NCBI RefSeq assembly: GCF_963576545.1
Contig: NC_083647.1
Location: 7,047,007 to 7,111,006 of the forward strand
Length of the DNA: 64,000 bases
DNA from: Limanda limanda
Taxonomy: Eukaryota > Chordata > Actinopteri > Pleuronectiformes > Pleuronectidae
Reading direction: 5' to 3'
Of the stretch, positions 61,443 through 64,000 are shown one piece after another. The first letter of the stretch is position 1, and each line of letters begins with the position of its first letter. The translations under genes and the position numbers were made by a program. The notes beneath the pieces were generated by a model. That model saw only the letters and a list, made by a program, of their open reading frames with translations, had not been told where the DNA came from and did not search any database.

Positions 61443-64000
61443 ACTAACACTACCTCTGCCCTGGGGGAATATCACCTAAAGAATTCCCCGGAGAAGAACC
61501 ACCGGCTCAGTCCCCCAATTTACTCAGCTACTTTTTTCAGCAGCTGCCACATGCTGTCTGTTGAGTCGATAACTAAGGACGGTCTCGGAGAAAGCACGGG
61601 AGGAGAAATCTGTCTCTCGCATTCCCTACCTCATTTTATCTTTCTCACATGAGCTTGACAAATGTGCACTCGGTCACATTTGAAGCTGTCACTCTTCTTC
61701 GCCCAGTGTCCCCAGTCAGTGCACTGTTGGTATTGCTTTGTTGAAACAAAGGTAAAATAAATACAGTACCTAAGGCTAGTGAAGCACCTGCAGGTGTTTC
61801 ACAGTGGGGGGGACTGCAGAACTGGATGGATGCACAGGTACCAGACAGGCGTCTGTAAGTCTGGGAAGAAACCACAGCTTCATTAGTTTTGTTTACCCAA
61901 ACTTGTGTCATCAAGTGTGATGGATTAGAGCTGTGTAAATTATGCAGAAAAGTGACAGGAGTGATGGAGAAGACAGTTTGACAGCAGCTCATATTTCAGC
62001 TAATTATCCACAGCAACACTAGAAGAGTAACTAAGATAATGTGTGAATATTGTAAGAGATTGCCAATTGCAATTTCATCAGTGGCTAACATATACGCAGA
62101 CCTAAATAACTTATTGTTCTATTCCATAAAACACTGGTCTCTCATTTTTTGCTATTTGTTAATATTTGCTCTTTTGCCAATTTTCTGTTAATGCTTTGTC
62201 TACTTGTATATATGGTTGTTTTATGTCCTATGCACCAACCACACCAAGTAAATTAACTGTTTGGGAAAATACGCATGGCCAATAAAAGAATTCTGATTCT
62301 GCTAAGAACACAAATAATCTGATTTGAATGTTGCCATAGGAGCAGAGGACATATCATGTTTTAAATCTTTGACTAATTAGAACACTGAAATAACAACTGC
62401 AGATTGACGCATTTTGGCAGAACCTAAGAATTGCAAGCATGTTGCTCCAAACACAAAAGGTCTCCATTCAAAACAAGTCCATCATGTTAATCACCGCTAT
62501 GAGGGGAAGTTTAAGGACCTGACTCTTGACCTGTTCCTGAAACTAACATGATTTGTTATAGAGAAGACGTAGGCCTGTGACTTTGTAGGAGTGGAACTAC
62601 AGAAACACTCTAAACTGAGAAGTGGTGTTACAGGTTTACAGAGATGCTTCCCTTAGAAATGATCTTTGGCTGAGCACGAGCATCAGCCGCAGTTTAAGCA
62701 TGCAAAGCCAGTTTTATTTTGACTGGTCGTATTCTGGAATTTATGGACGCCATTGGTTACAAATGAAAAGCTGTTAGCCGAGTGTTTTGTACACTGAGCT
62801 TTGCGAATACGACAGAGTTGTGGTTGCAGCTTAGTGAATCTGAGTATTCTGACAACCTGGATGTTGGAATTTAAAATCACTTTTGACAGGATGCACAAAT
62901 AACTCGTCCACATACAGCAATTCTGGCACGGCGGGCTGAAGTGAGGATCGCAAAGGAGAGCAGTGCTGCAACACGGAGGACAAAATACAGATAAGAACAG
63001 TTAAGAAAAGACTAGAATCTAATCAGTTGTATTTTAGCAGACATTATTGATCCAATACAATTTGCAGTGATCGGCACGATTTTGATTCTTATAAATGGCT
63101 CAGAATATCAGTGGTAGTACCTAAGTTTACAGGATATATATAAAGAATTTATTAGTGTAAGTATTACTACTTTAAGGTAAAAGGCATGTTGAATGATCAT
63201 GTTCAAATGGAGAAATACACTTGTTTTCCTCACTTTGTGCTGCTCTGCTCTTATTTACATTTGTACGACAGGTCAGGCTATTCCCGCTGCGCCCTCTCCT
63301 TTCGTCTCTTGTCTCTTGAGTGCAATGCTTGATGGTGTTTGCTCAATTAATGACCCTTGGTTGTAAAGTACTCTTCACAATGCATTGTGGGAAACAATGA
63401 CTCCACTATATTGTATAGAGGGTAAAAAATGCCACAAAACCTTCAGACGGCACTACAAAATGACAAAGTACATAGTGAGCGATTTTAGGAAATTAAACAA
63501 ACATGAGGGATGGCTATAGTATTACTGAAATCACTAAAACTCAAACATTTAAATTGTAATCCCTCAAACTATAATACACATACTATTAAAGATAAGCATT
63601 ACTTTGGATATAAATAGAATGCCACTTTAGAGGATATTATGCATTCATCTTGCATTTGGCTACAGTTGGGGATCTGGTCAGGGGTTAATCTGGAAACAAA
63701 TGAGGTGGTATTAAGCAATTTTATATGTAGTGGTAATACATGAAAATAACTTATTAATGCACCGTTTAATAAATCACGTACAAGACCCAACCAAATGTGC
63801 ATATTTATCTAAATTCTAATTAAACCTCTGTGACTCTAAAACCCAAGTATAATTTGTACAAGAAAAGTACCACACTGCTCTTATGTGATCTAAACTGAGC
63901 TGCACTGTTCAGGCAGAAAAGTCTGTAATCAAATGCTTTGACTCAGTGTGTGAACACCAGACCTCAGCAGGTCCTGTGTTGAGGTTATGATTAAGGTAGA
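61439..64000. other. Gene-poor right end
   Basis: No gene supported. At about 62100-62302 there is a LINE/SINE-type 3' end whose last part reads CATGGCCAATAAAAGAATTC and TGATTCTG, a familiar teleost repeat terminus. Other frames are short and unrecognised. Confidence 0.5.

Overview
The window is ordinary nuclear DNA of a ray-finned (very likely percomorph teleost) fish. It has AT-rich intergenic sequence, short GT-AG introns, many microsatellites, and several repeats characteristic of fish genomes: a tRNA-derived SINE, LINE 3' tails ending in TTGATTGATTGA, hAT elements and a Ty3/gypsy-type LTR element. Two genes can be tied to human 2p23.2 orthologues. No operons, CRISPR arrays or phage features are present or expected.

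Region 1-3.8 kb: a five-exon minus-strand spdya (Speedy/RINGO A, a cyclin-like activator of CDK1/CDK2) with its 5' exon/promoter area at about 3.49-3.8 kb. Region 3.8-6.6 kb: an AT-rich repeat block and a SINE. Region 6.6-11.9 kb: pcare (photoreceptor cilium actin regulator, C2orf71) on the plus strand, with a TATA box, a probable 5' UTR intron, one giant coding exon, a small final coding exon and a poly(A) signal. The two genes lie head to head about 3 kb apart. Region 12-33 kb: no gene I can support, only repeat fragments and unique AT-rich sequence.

Region 33-48 kb is a repeat-rich accessory block. It holds two copies of a ~380-400 bp repeat in opposite orientation, a second repeat in direct orientation, a GC-rich segment with an interleaved palindrome, LINE fragments, a broken coiled-coil pseudogene, a three-exon rhodopsin-class GPCR of the ghrelin/motilin-receptor type, a hAT-type transposon with a perfect 8-bp target-site duplication directly behind the GPCR, and a deleted LTR retroelement. 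Region 48-64 kb: again no supported gene, only microsatellites, repeat tails and one weak candidate exon near 60.7 kb.

The genes do not form a pathway: spdya acts in meiosis/cell cycle, pcare in the photoreceptor outer segment, and the GPCR is an orphan. The most interesting item is that receptor. It keeps every class-A structural hallmark and the conserved ghrelin/motilin-receptor intron. However, alignment by eye suggests it has lost both partners of the TM3-TM6 salt bridge used for ligand binding, has gained an intron after TM2, and carries a minisatellite-encoded insertion in extracellular loop 3. I did not see a convincing wholly new system.
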